Assembly: GCA_026874595.1 (NCBI GenBank)
Contig: CM049321.1
Location: forward strand, 9,969,979 to 10,033,978
Source of the DNA: Sipunculus nudus
Taxonomy: Eukaryota; Annelida; Sipuncula; Golfingiida; Sipunculidae
Length of the DNA stretch: 64,000 bases
Reading direction: 5' to 3'
The translations under genes and the position numbers were made by a program. Within the stretch, counting starts at the first letter, position 1; every line of letters starts with the position of its first letter. Shown here piece by piece: positions 11,953 through 22,637 of the stretch. A model generated the notes under the pieces. The model did no database searches. It was given only the letters and a program-made list of their open reading frames with translations, and had not been told where the DNA came from.

Positions 11953-14057
11953 TTAAGTAATAAACTCCTAATAACTGCTCATCCCTAACCTCCCTAGAGG
12001 TGTGTAATACATGTGTCACCTGTGCCAGAAATTATGAATTTCTCTTTATATCCATTTATTTTAAAATCCACACATCCGCGTGTTCCAACAGTTCCTTAAA
12101 TTGTATTTTGTTTCAACAGGACCCACGTTTTGTCTACTTTATGCAACAATATATTTTTACGAGTATAATGATTTCAGGTATTAAGTTAACTATAATTTGC
12201 AAAAATAAACAGTGTAGCTGTTTTTGTTCTGTATGTATTGTATTATTAAATAACTATTAATTTACTTTTTTTCAGAAAATTATAATGAAGACGAACAGCG
12301 GCAAAGAGATTGTTCCAATGTATAGATTGCATAGCCAAAGGCTTTTCATATGTTACCCCTGCTTATTTTAGGACTAATTTTGTCTGTACACCTATCCTTT
12401 GAAAACTTCTTTTGGCTGGAAGTTGTCCAGTGACTTTCCAGCTAGAAAATATTTTAATCGATACCAACCAATAATTTAATAAAAAATATTTAAATTAATT
12501 AAGCACTCATTAAATAGCCTTATATTTACTCGCCCTTTTTATCTCTGTTCCTAATTTGCCAGGGATGACTATGGTCCGCACATTTAAGAAAAATCGAATT
12601 ATTCAGGTTAAATGTAATAGTTACTTATTGTGATACTTGTTTCAAGTTTCTCCTAACCTATTTCGAGGACGGTTTCCCTTATTTTATTTTGACATGGTGT
12701 CTTTGCGTAAAAATGTTAACTATGCTATTGGTATTACAAAGTACAGACACTTTTTTTATTTTTTTTTTAATTCATTTACAACCTGCATCAAAACTTCAAT
12801 ACTTTGAATAACCTTAACTTTACTTAAATTTAATTTTGGATTCTTCTTGCCTTGGACGGTGTTTTTATCTCCGTTAGTAAGCTCTGGTTTTTATTTCTGT
12901 GAGCTCAACATTATAAATATTTTTGTTAATTTAGCTCAATGTTTCGTATATAACGGGCAAAGTATGATGGTAAAGTACAGGATCTTGCAGGGAAAAAATA
13001 CTGATTAGCAGTTTCTAACGAGAAGATTGAGGTTGAGCCTTTCCTAATGTAATAAAATAGGAGCACCTGCTATCCCTACATCTATTATATCAGTCTTTGG
13101 AGATTTGCTAAAATATATATCAACTTTATCCTTCAAAGAACTTTAGAGGTTTTAGGGTAAGTGAACACAGTTACTTAATTTAACAGTTTTGTTCTAGTGC
13201 TTGCGTACTTATACCCTGTCTTTATACCTACAGTGCATGCCACGGATATAACAGTCCTTAATCTTGGCACGTTTGCAACTGGATTATCACAAATTTTTCC
13301 TTCTCAAACCCCTGTCATCCCCCCCCCCCCCCAGTGCACGTGTACATTTTTTATAAGAATGAATTTTACATCTTCGACTCGTGGAATACAAGAACAATGT
13401 AGGAGGTGACAAGATTAAGCACTTAACATCGGAAATCTTATGTTCTCTTACTTTTAACTAATATATATTTCCTCACAAAATAAGGTTTTGTAGTCCCTGG
13501 ATGGGACATACCAAAGCTGCCCAAAAGCCTGATAAAGAAGGTAAAGACTCATAGAAGATGCCTCGACCATGGTATATAACTAGAAACATTGCACACATTT
13601 TCTGCTTTTTTCTCCTCGTCTCTAGGTCCAGCTTTTATTTTCGGACAAGACGCCGTACTCTTTCATCTTCATTTTCACTTTGATTTAAGCAACATTCTTT
13701 TCCCCGGCATATTAGGAAAAGAGTTAAAAAAGCCATCGTAATGAACGGTTATTTAATAAGTGCCACAATGCTTAATAACCTTATTATTCATTATTAAATT
13801 CATGCGTGATATCGTTTGAAATAACGCCCCTGGAAATTGCCAAGACATCGTTCATCTGAAAGAAGTATACAGAGGACAAGAAAACAGACATAATTTAAAA
13901 AAAAAATAAATAAATAAAAGCTGCTGTGATTTAAGCTCACACAACTTAACATCAGAGCTATTGCCTTTGACTCTATCGGTTCGTCTTTAATATCTTTTAA
14001 TTTTGAACCCTGTCATCCTTTTTTTCTGACAACTGCAAAGCAGCAGAAACTTTGTGC

Positions 14058-14206
14058 TATGGGGCGCAGTCTTCCCATAAAGCCTGCAGGCTGCTCACCC
14101 TAAGTAGGAACAGACCGTAAAATCTGACCGCGTTGGCTGAGATGTGAACTCACAGCCTTCCGGCTTTGAGTCTTGGGCTCTATCCCCGAGCAGCCACAGA
14201 AGTCCT
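14058..14206 (-). repeat. tRNA-derived SINE, inverted and truncated
   Basis: The tRNA-like head is at the right end (TGGCTGC near 14195 on the minus strand) with GACTCAAAGCCGGAAGGCTG and a B-box-like GTGAGTTCACATCTC. The body stops shortly after the AAGACTGCGCCCC block, and the tail is missing. Confidence 0.65.
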
Positions 14207-15326
14207 TTTGGCAGCAGTAACTTACAAGTACAATAACTACGTAAAAAAGCAGTTTTTGCAATATTTCTCCATGAATCAGAAATTTTAGAAAACTTACTTA
14301 TTGAAATTGTTAAACTTATTCAAATCTTTTCTTAGATTGGATATAGTCAGATATTATCATTATATCGGCTGAAAATGTAAGACCTAAGAGAATAAATGTA
14401 ATATGAAGAACCATTTATTATATATACATAGTCTGTAGCGAATTTGCTGTAATCTTGAGAGCAGTATGTCAATTTCTGATGTTATGAAATTAACAATAAC
14501 AGATACAAACCTTTGCAGATTATGTGATAATTTCAAATTACTTCCTACATAGTATACTGGTCGGTGCATGACGAAATTAAAAAAAAAACACCAAGGGTAA
14601 GGGGTAAAATAGCGGATGAATTGATAAATGTGGTAAGTGATGTTACATTTTGTTACAATAAAAAAAAATATGAACAATAAATTATTCATAGGTCACAATG
14701 ACAGTAAGGATGAAATGGAATTTCAATTCATTGTGCCGTATCATATTGAATATATATTGAACCAGTCTTATTACACGCCGACCGAAGATATACAGACACT
14801 TTTTGATTAATGTTGACCGGTGCCTTGTTCAGAAAGCGAGGAAAAAATATGATGGGTCGTAAAAATATAGTAGCTCCATAAATCTCTAATGTCATTTGTA
14901 TCTTCGTCGCGGCACATATTATTCCAAGACAAAAAACGGACTGCATGTTTTGTCTAGCGCGGATCAAAAAAATCTTTTTTATTGAATTTTGATTTGATCT
15001 CTCCTTTCTGTTAAAATTGCTGCAAAGGCTGTCTAAATTTAAAGTCCCCTTGAGCTCATTCAGAGTAACACATGATCTTGGCTGATAGAAGAGCTGAGGA
15101 AAGCTCCATAAGAAGCCATAGTGGGACATGTCAAACACAAAGAGGAAAGCTACCATTCAAGTAAAGCGTTTTTTTATGGTTTAAACATGTGTTTGTTCAG
15201 AATTACTTTGTTTCAGATGAATATAGATCTACTTTGAACAGAGGTTTCAAGGTATAGATTGATGCTTATGTTTGAAGCTTTGAAATTTAAGACCAGCAAC
15301 GGGTACTCGCAAAAGTGTTAGCATGT

Positions 15327-15900
15327 CTAAGTTATTTATTTATTTATTACAACATTTATTAACTGCAACATTTCACAAGGAAGCCTGCATCAGAAGAATA
15401 CTTCTGTTGTAAGCATGGCCCTTATCCAGATATAAAATACAAGAATTTTATGATCAGCATGAAAATACAAAAAAAACAGGTTACAATTTAATACCTTACT
15501 AAGACGGTAAAACTAATTCAAAATGAGAGATTATACTTTACAATCAAAAGGTAATCAAGCACATTCAGGTACTTAAAAATATGAAATTCTACAGGCAAAA
15601 CTGACTATGCTACATAAAGTTTTACGTACGGTAAAACGGAAGCTAAGATACCTTTGCAGGACTGAAAAGTATACACATGATTTTTTTTAAACGGTGCAAC
15701 TTTAGGGCGAATTTGATGTCGAGGGGAAGGGCATTCCATAGGGCACTGCCTGCATAGAATGAAGCAGCCTTAAAGAATTCGATTCCTTTTTTTATGAACA
15801 CCGTTATTGTTATAATTCTTGCCTCCCGACACGGAATACGCTAAATTGTGGATAGGAAACTGCCTTGACAGCTGCCCCATAGACTCAATCCATATAGTCT
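15327..15900 (-). pseudogene. LINE C-terminus and 3' tail (LINE2), inverted copy
   Basis: On the minus strand the segment at about 15690-15790 reads KAASFYAGSALWNALPLDIK, a well-preserved C-terminal G-x-LWN-LP motif of a non-LTR retrotransposon polyprotein. The 3' untranslated region follows, with the GGGCC..GCTTACAA.AGAAG block, and the element ends in an ATAAATAAATAAATA tail at 15327-15345. A short tandem-repeat tail of this kind is usual for CR1/L2-like LINEs. It is the most readable copy of this coding end. Upstream coding sequence is lost, so it is a 5'-truncated, dead copy. Confidence 0.75.
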
Positions 15901-17094
15901 ATTATTGGCTTGACGAATGTGGTCATCCAAGCAAGATTTAGCTCACATTGTTATGATAAATTGTCGCATAAATAAGGAAATCATGCAAACGAGATTTTCG
16001 AAACAAAAATGTTAGAGCAGGTTTCGTCTAAATACGTTGTTAATATTAATTACTGGCATATATCTGATCATTATACTTTGAATTACTGATTAAATGATTA
16101 ACCTGGTTCATTCCGTCTAATAGTCCGTCAAATGCGATAACCCTGACAAATAAGTAAAAGTCACACTTAACAATACTGGAAATCAATGCTTAGGTACATT
16201 CAAAAGTCACGATAAATATTAACCATTTGAAATAAAATATTTTATTTTTATTTTTAGCAAATAAGTGTGGAATGATCTTCCACAAGGTCCTAGTTAAAAT
16301 GACAACAGTTATAAAACCAAAAATTAAAATGGTGTAAATATTACTAAAAGCGTGCAATGTTATATAACATATGTTCAATAACATGCAGATGATTCCATTT
16401 ATAATTCTTATCTTCACATGTGCGCTTGTGGTCCTCTTGATATCAAGTGATTATGGCGTTTTATTTTTACGAACATTTATAAAAGTATTTCTCGCGAATA
16501 AATGATTTGTGTAAGGCAAACCAGTGACATCTCAAGGATATTATGAACCTTGCTATTTGAATTTCGCAGTACACAGAGTTATCTTAATATCTTAATTAAC
16601 CTTATTCAGTGATATTTAATACTGGATTCTTATTTCCCGATTCAATATATCTACAAAGCAGGTTGCCTAGCTCTGCCCATGTTACGATATTGGTTATAAT
16701 GATATTCAGAACAATTTGTTCGCTGCAGAGTTAATATATAATCCAGATAAAACTCCCTTTTTTTTTTTGCCTCATACATATAAATGAAGACAGGCCTGAT
16801 AAAATGTATGCAACCGTGACGTTAACTAGCAGTTTAGCTTGGTCGGACCATCCATGAACATCTTCGACTTGTGCACATGGGTTTATTTGTAAAGATGCCC
16901 TGGAACTAATTGCTGATGCAATACGCTGGTTTACGCCATACTATCATTACGCCATGCTTTGCATGGTCCCGTACCTAAGGATATTTCAGGATTGTTTATA
17001 GACATTTCTTATAGGGGTCATGCACTATTAATCTCGTCAATACTGCATTTATATTCACTTAATTTATTTGGGCTTGATTATAACGATATATACA

Positions 17095-18200
17095 TCATCC
17101 CTTGGTCCCCTTCTTCGTCAAAAATCGACCAACTATCATTTTTTATGCAGATGATACACAGTTATATGTAGCATTCAAATCTAGTGAATTTGACAGTACA
17201 ATATCATGTGGAATTGTGTGTTTCAACTGTACAGAAGTGGATGAGCCAGCATCGGTTGAAAATGAATGATAAAAACAAAATAGAAGCCATATTAATTGTA
17301 CATAAACATTTGTTAAGAGAAATTGGTTTTCCCACAATTCACATTGGCTCTCAACAAATTACACCATCATCGAAAGTAAGAAATATTGGTGTTATTTTTT
17401 ATTCACATGCATCTATTGAAGCCCATGTAATGGCAGTGTGCAAGGCTTCATATATACATATTCGTAATATCAGTAAAATAAGAGAGTCTTTGGAGCAAAT
17501 CGTGTATTCTTTTATTACTTCTAAATTAGATTACTGCAATGCACTTTTGTGTGGAACTCCCTCATCATTAACAAATCCACTGCAAAGTATACAGAATGCT
17601 GCAGCGAGGATTATCACGGGTGCTTCAAAATCAGATCATATTACACCAGTTTTGTATTCTCTGCATTGGCTGCCCGTTGTGCAAAGGGTAAAATTCAAAA
17701 TGTTAATTCTTGTGTATAAGGCAATAAATAATTTAGCTCCTCTTTAACTGCAAGAGCTTATTCACAGTTATACTCCGTTAAGAATCCTTCGGTCAGCAGC
17801 TAAAAACTTACTGGTCGTGTCTTTTACCAAATCGTCCTGTGTACAAAATCGGTCATTCAGTGTTGTTGGCCCGAGACTGTGGAATGTCCTACCTGATACT
17901 CTAAGAGAAGCCACCAGTCTCTCAGAATTTAAAAGTTAATTAAAAACATATTGTTTTATGCCTAGTCATTTTGTACGATATTTTATATTACTGATAGTGA
18001 AATGTTTGATCATTTTAATGGAATTATCGACGTTTTAACAGATAATTGAACTATTAACTTGTGTATGTCTTATTTAATACTGTAAGCTTCTGAATGTAAT
18101 ATTTTAGACAACTGGGCTTTAATTTCATATTCTTACAATACTATGTTTAATGATTGCTGAATGTATTCTAGTTATGTAATAGCGTTTTAGAGCATGTATC
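17095..18200 (+). pseudogene. Non-LTR retrotransposon (CR1/L2-like LINE), 5'-truncated, broken
   Basis: The element starts inside the reverse transcriptase domain. The catalytic YADDTQLYV motif is readable at 17144-17170, preceded by a shortened LVPF remnant of the usual VLGPLLF region. A frameshift follows; the thumb and C-terminal part is then open at 17184-17747, with KWMSQHRLKMND, SFITSKLDYCNALLCG, LQSIQNAAARIITG and LHWLPVVQRVKFK, all hallmarks of the CR1/L2 group. A TAA replaces one codon at 17745, and the frame continues through NRSFSVVGPRLWNVLPDTLR to a second TAA near 17937. The 3' flank is AT-rich and rejoins array module R near 18200. It is younger-looking than the LINE ends inside the units and is absent from other units, so it inserted after the array formed. 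The truncation, frameshift and stops leave no active enzyme. Confidence 0.85.
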
Positions 18201-19372
18201 ATCATGAATTTTACGCTTTATAAAATAATCTTCATTGGCGATGGCAAGTGTTATCATGGAATAACAGCAAGCAACACACATGTATTTTCCAACAACAAAG
18301 TCATGATCCTGTGCATCGAGCCAAACATCCTTGATGAGCAGCTCTATGACCCGATCAAACTCCGTACTTGGAACACCAAATCAATGGGGAGGAATAATTA
18401 CAAAACATCTACCGTCACTGTCAGGTTCATTTATCATTACCTTATGTTTCACTAGATCATTTCCAAAAGCGGTGCTCAAATCATTTATAAACATGGTTCT
18501 CTCGCATAAATTAATCTATTTTGGTGAACAAGTAGCATCTCAAGGATATTGTGAACCTTGTAACTTGGAGTTCGCAGTAAACAGAGCTATCTTAATATAT
18601 TGATTAACCGTTTCCACCTACTTCTGAAATTAAATTCTTTCCCCAGACAATATGTCTTTAAAGCAGACGATAATGGTTATAATGATAGTAAACAGAACGA
18701 TATCTATACAATTCGTTCGCTTCAGAGCTAATAAAAAAGTGGGAGTCATCATAAATAAGAACGTTTGCCTCATAAATATAAATAAAGGCAGGCCTGATAA
18801 ACGTTATGAAACAGTGACATTAACAAGCAGATTAGCCTGCTCTGACCATCAAGGAACACCTTTTACTTGTGTACATCGGCTTATTTATTATGTTGCCCTG
18901 AAACTTAAAAGGGCAATACGATGGTTTACGCCATACTGTCAATACGCAAAGCAATGCACGATCCCGGACCTCAGGAAATCTCAGGATTTATCATAGATTG
19001 TTCACATGGGGTTCATGTACTATGAATCTCGTTAATACTGCATTTATATTTACTTTATTGATTTACATTTGATTATAACGATATATAAATTGTAAATATC
19101 AAACAAGCATACGTTTGTAAATATGCATATATATATTTATAATACAAATATATATATATAGAACCACATTCAAACAGAAACGGTCGGAAACAGTGTCAAT
19201 GTGATCTTGTTTCCACGACTGGGGTGCTATGCTTTTACCCCAGGTTCATGATTGCTTAGATTATCTGTGAGTGTTTGTCGTGTGTTTGTTATATGTAGGT
19301 TATACCGTCGTCAAAATACCTTGCTTCAGTTTTTAATTTTAGAATATATATTAAAATAACTTTTAGTTCAAA

Positions 19373-19374
<2 letters not shown>

Positions 19375-19409
<35 letters not shown>
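19375..19409. repeat. (AT)n microsatellite next to LINE V end
   Basis: About 17 AT units between the module ending TTTTAGTTCAAATGAT and the LINE V coding end. The tract is expanded again at 38036-38094 but nearly absent at 30940. Confidence 0.95.
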
Positions 19410-19414
<5 letters not shown>

Positions 19415-19449
19415 TGGGGTTCACGACTATTTAAATATTTTAACGTTAT

Positions 19450-19835
19450 ACAGGAATTTCAAAACCGTGCCGTTCATATCAACAGCCGAGTATTTGATTA
19501 CGATTTTAATGTTAACGACCTCAGATTAATGCTGGGGATTCAGTCATTAGACGAACGGCGCAAATACCTCCTGTGTCTGTAAGCTTATAAATGTTTAAGT
19601 AATCAGTGTCCCTAATATATAACTGACCAGTTCACATAAACACTGAGTGCCCATACATATCGCACTAGTTCACACTCGGCTTGGGTACTCGGTGTACCAA
19701 TGAGCTAAACAGTCTATTGTAGAAATTCATTTAAATTCACTGATCTACCAACATACACTTAAGAAGCGTTTATATATTTAAGAAACGCCTTAATGACTTG
19801 ATATCCAGAGGACTACTAGCGCACATGTGAAATTT
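19450..19835 (+). pseudogene. LINE ORF2 C-terminal end (family V), unit 3
   Basis: Reads FQNRAVHINSRVFDYDFNVN, then a LMLGIQSLDERRKYLLCL stretch, a stop, AYKCLSNQCP and TDQFT. This matches the tail of non-LTR retrotransposon polyproteins (a Q.RA.RII...LG...L..RR...L.L.YK..N...P..... pattern). The WNDLP-type end follows near 19740 with the LWN part deleted. Several stops and frameshifts show it is dead. A better-preserved copy is at 30985-31180. Confidence 0.7.
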
Positions 19836-20329
19836 AGAAATATTAGCGAAATCATCTGCATGATATTGGTAATATGATATATAAAATTGCACGCATCTAA
19901 TCATTTTTACATCATTTTATTTGTTTTGTTTTATAACTGTTGTCAATTTAACTAGGGCCTTGAGGGAGATCATGTCACACTTCATACATATTTGCTAAAT
20001 TAAAAATTAAATATTTTATTTTTAAAATTTTAAAATTTATCCTGACTTCTTAAATGTGCCTGGGCTAAAATTTCCAGCACTATTAAGGTGATGTTTACTC
20101 TTTTGTCATTTTTCTTTAAAATTATTTGACTGAATGAATCAGATTAACTAGTTAATCAGTAATTCAAAGGACAATGGTCAATTGCATGCGAGTAACGTAT
20201 ATTAACAACGTATAGGGACGAAACATGCTCTAACATTCTTGCTAGTAAAATCTCGTTTAGATGATTTCTTTTGAAGTACGAAAATTTTATCAAACACAAT
20301 GTGAGTCAACTCTTCCTTTGATGACTACA

Positions 20330-20895
20330 TTCGTCCAGCAAACAATAGAATGTTTGGCTTGAATATTTAAGGGCAGCTGTCCAACCAGTTTCCGTGTCAC
20401 TCTTCAGCGTATTCATTGTCGGGCGGCAATGATTATAACAATAAATGTATTCTTCAAATACCAGGCATCGAATCCGCTAAGGCTTTTTCATTCTATGCAG
20501 GCAGTGCCCTATGGAATACCCTTCCCTTCGATATCAAAATCGTCTGATATTTGCAGCGTTTAAAAAAGAAATATGTTCATATATTCTCAGACTTGCAGTG
20601 GTATCTTAGCATCTTATATCGTACGTAAAACGTTATCTAGCATAGTGATTTTTGCCCGTTGCATGTTATCTCTCTTAGTACAGGAATGTGCATTATCACC
20701 TATTGATTTTAAAGAATAATTTGTCATTTTGAATAGGTTTTACCGTTTTAGTAAGATATGTAATTTATGTTTTTTACTGTCATGCTGATCTAAATGTCTT
20801 GTATTTTATATCTGGATTTGGGCCCTGCTTACAATAGAAGTATTCTTCTGGTGCAGGCTATCCTGTGGAACGCTGTAGTAAATAAATAATGTAAT
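20330..20895 (+). pseudogene. LINE C-terminus and 3' tail (LINE2), unit 3
   Basis: At about 20487-20570 the sequence reads FYAGSALWNTLPFDIKIV, interrupted by a TGA, then YLQRFKKEICSYILRLAVVS. It continues into the 3' untranslated block with GGGCCCTGCTTACAATAGAA (about 20820) and ends in an AATAAATAAATA tail at about 20880-20910. The tail marks the LINE's 3' terminus; module A begins immediately after. Confidence 0.75.
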
Positions 20896-21089
20896 AAATA
20901 AATAAATACTTTAGAAATGCGACCTTTTTGGCCAAAACCGTTGCTGGTGGTAATTTTCGAAGCCACAAACATACGCATCCATCTGTACCTTGACACCTCT
21001 GTCCAAAGTTAGGGCTACATTCATCTAAAACAAATTAATCCTGAGCGAACACATTATAAATCATAAAAAATCACTTTACTTGGATGGTA

Positions 21090-21480
21090 GCTTTCCTTTG
21101 TGTTTGACATGTCCCACTATGGCTTCTTATGGAGCTTTCCCCAGCTCTTCTATCAGCCCTGATCACGTGTTACTCTGAATGAGCTCAAGGAGACTCTACA
21201 TTTACACAGCCTTGGCAGCCATTGCAACAGAAAGGAGGGATCAAATAAAATATCATCAAAAAGATGATTTGATCCGCGCCAGACTAAAACAGGCTGTCCT
21301 ATTTTTTTCCAGCTATAACATGTGCCGCTATAAAGATACAAACGACATTAGAGATTTACGGACCTATTCTATATTTACAATCCATCATATTTTTCCTCAC
21401 TTTCTGAACAAGCTACCAATCATCATTGATCAGAATGTGTTCCTTTAGATCTTCCTTCGGCGCTTCGTTAGATTGTTTCA
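21090..21480 (+). repeat. Module B of the array, unit 3
   Basis: A near full-length copy starting GATGGTAGCTTTCC; compare 3367, 32325 and 38675. Small open frames on both strands (21153-21341 minus, 21179-21448 plus) are not conserved among copies. Confidence 0.75.
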
Positions 21481-22220
21481 AACGATAGTATATGATACGG
21501 CACAATGAATTTGAAATTCCATTTTATCCTTACTGGTATGCCGACCTATGAATGATTTATTGTACATATATTTTTTTATTTCGTTGTAAATAAATGTACC
21601 ATAACTTAACATATTTATCAATTCATCGTAAATTTTCGTGTAACACGAAATACCTTTGGTCTTCTTTTATTTCGTCGTGCACCGACCACAATCCATAAGG
21701 TTTCCAGATGCGTCTTATTAGCAACCGCGGTAAATCAACCGCACATTACAGACCCAAAGTTTTTAATAATTTAAACTGATGGTTCATGAACCCACAAACA
21801 AGTAATTTTTTTATATTTTCATTGGTAATTGCTCACTTGTTTTGATTATTTTAGACCGAAACGGAGATTATACTGTGTAAGATGTATCTTGTAATGAGCA
21901 TATAATCTGCAAATGTTTGTATCTACTATTTGAAATTTCAAAACATTAGAATCCGCTACTTTCATATTTCTCTTAAGGTTATAGCAAATTAGCTGCAGAT
22001 TATGTTAAATAATAAAATTTTCTCATGAAACATTTATTCTCTTAGGTCTCACATTTCAGCCGACATAATATTTATATCTAACCATAACCAATATAACAAT
22101 AGATTTGAACGAGGTTTATTATTTCAGAAAGTTAGTTATCTTAAGTATTTGATTTAGGGATAAATATTGCGAAAACTGCTCTTTTCCGTAGTTATTGTAT
22201 TTATAAGAAACTGCTGCTTA

Positions 22221-22637
22221 ACGGACTTCTGTGGCTCAGGCATAGAGACCAGGAATCAAAACCGGAAGGTTGTGAGTTCAAATCTTAGCCGTGGCGGTGA
22301 GATTTTTACGGTCGGTCCCAATCAAGGATTAGCAGCCTGCAGGCTAAATGGGAAGGCTGTGCCCAAGAGCCGTGTATCTATCACAAGCGCGTGCTTCTTT
22401 GATGGGTTCCTCCGTATAAACCCCAGAAATGGATTGATTACACAGCCCAGCACCGGAGGTTGCGGTAGACATCAGGCCTGGGTGACAGCAGGATACAATA
22501 ATAACATGATAGGAGGCGAGTGCGAACGCCCTGTCACGTGGTCCCAAACCAAAAGGGAACTCTGCAGATGTACATACTTAAATTAAAAATAAGTTTAAAG
22601 AGCATAAAAATGGAGGCGGTTACCTCCACCAAACAAA
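22221..22637 (+). repeat. tRNA-derived SINE, copy 4 (longest)
   Basis: Head CTTCTGTGGCTCAGGCATAG with a B-box-like GTGAGTTCAAATCTTAGC near 22271. The body is complete through the GCGGTAGACATCAGGCCTGG block (22460) and the CTGTCACGTGGTCCCAAACC block (22531). The tail is GGAGGCGGTTACCTCC, itself a short hairpin. The open frames at 22167-22586 (plus) and 22344-22547 (minus) are shadows of this SINE. Confidence 0.75.

Larger units (their letters stand above)
9786..13489 (+). repeat. Array unit 2 (proximal part)
   Basis: From the SINE head through modules E (10370-11030), F (11200), G (11455), the second SINE body H (11645-11930), I (11950), J (12155), K (12390), L (12530), M (12640), N (12850), O (13090), P (13230), Q (13310) and the start of Q'. 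It is the most complete uninterrupted run of the proximal half. It stops at about 13490, where orientation flips. Confidence 0.75.
13490..16465 (-). repeat. Inverted block of the array unit (about 3 kb)
   Basis: Read on the minus strand, this block runs from the LINE V end (about 16450) through module W (16000-16270), the LINE2 3' end (15335-15900), A (15160-15330), B (14728-15157), C/C' (14280-14700) and the SINE (14058-14206) to module E (13490-13900). That is the order found on the plus strand elsewhere. The left junction lies within module E at about 13490; the right one is near 16465, where module S resumes in direct orientation. Confidence 0.85.
16466..22220 (+). repeat. Array unit 3 (distal part, after inversion)
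   Basis: Direct orientation resumes with modules S and S' (16466-16990) and T (17010), followed by a LINE insertion (17095-18200). Modules R, S, S' and T come again (18215-19030), then U (19090-19260), the LINE V end (19450-19830), W (19860-20190), LINE2 (20330-20890), A, B (21090-21480), and C/C'. The repetition of S to T on either side of the LINE shows a second internal duplication in this unit. Confidence 0.7.

Noticed and set aside
14728-15156. 142-codon minus-strand ORF (and the 100-codon frame at 38628-38930) as a gene
   Set aside because: Both are copies of array module B; the frame is broken in the other copies, and nothing suggests selection on the protein.
22167-22586. 139-codon plus-strand ORF
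   Set aside because: It covers the SINE head and body, is not open in other SINE copies and has no protein motif.
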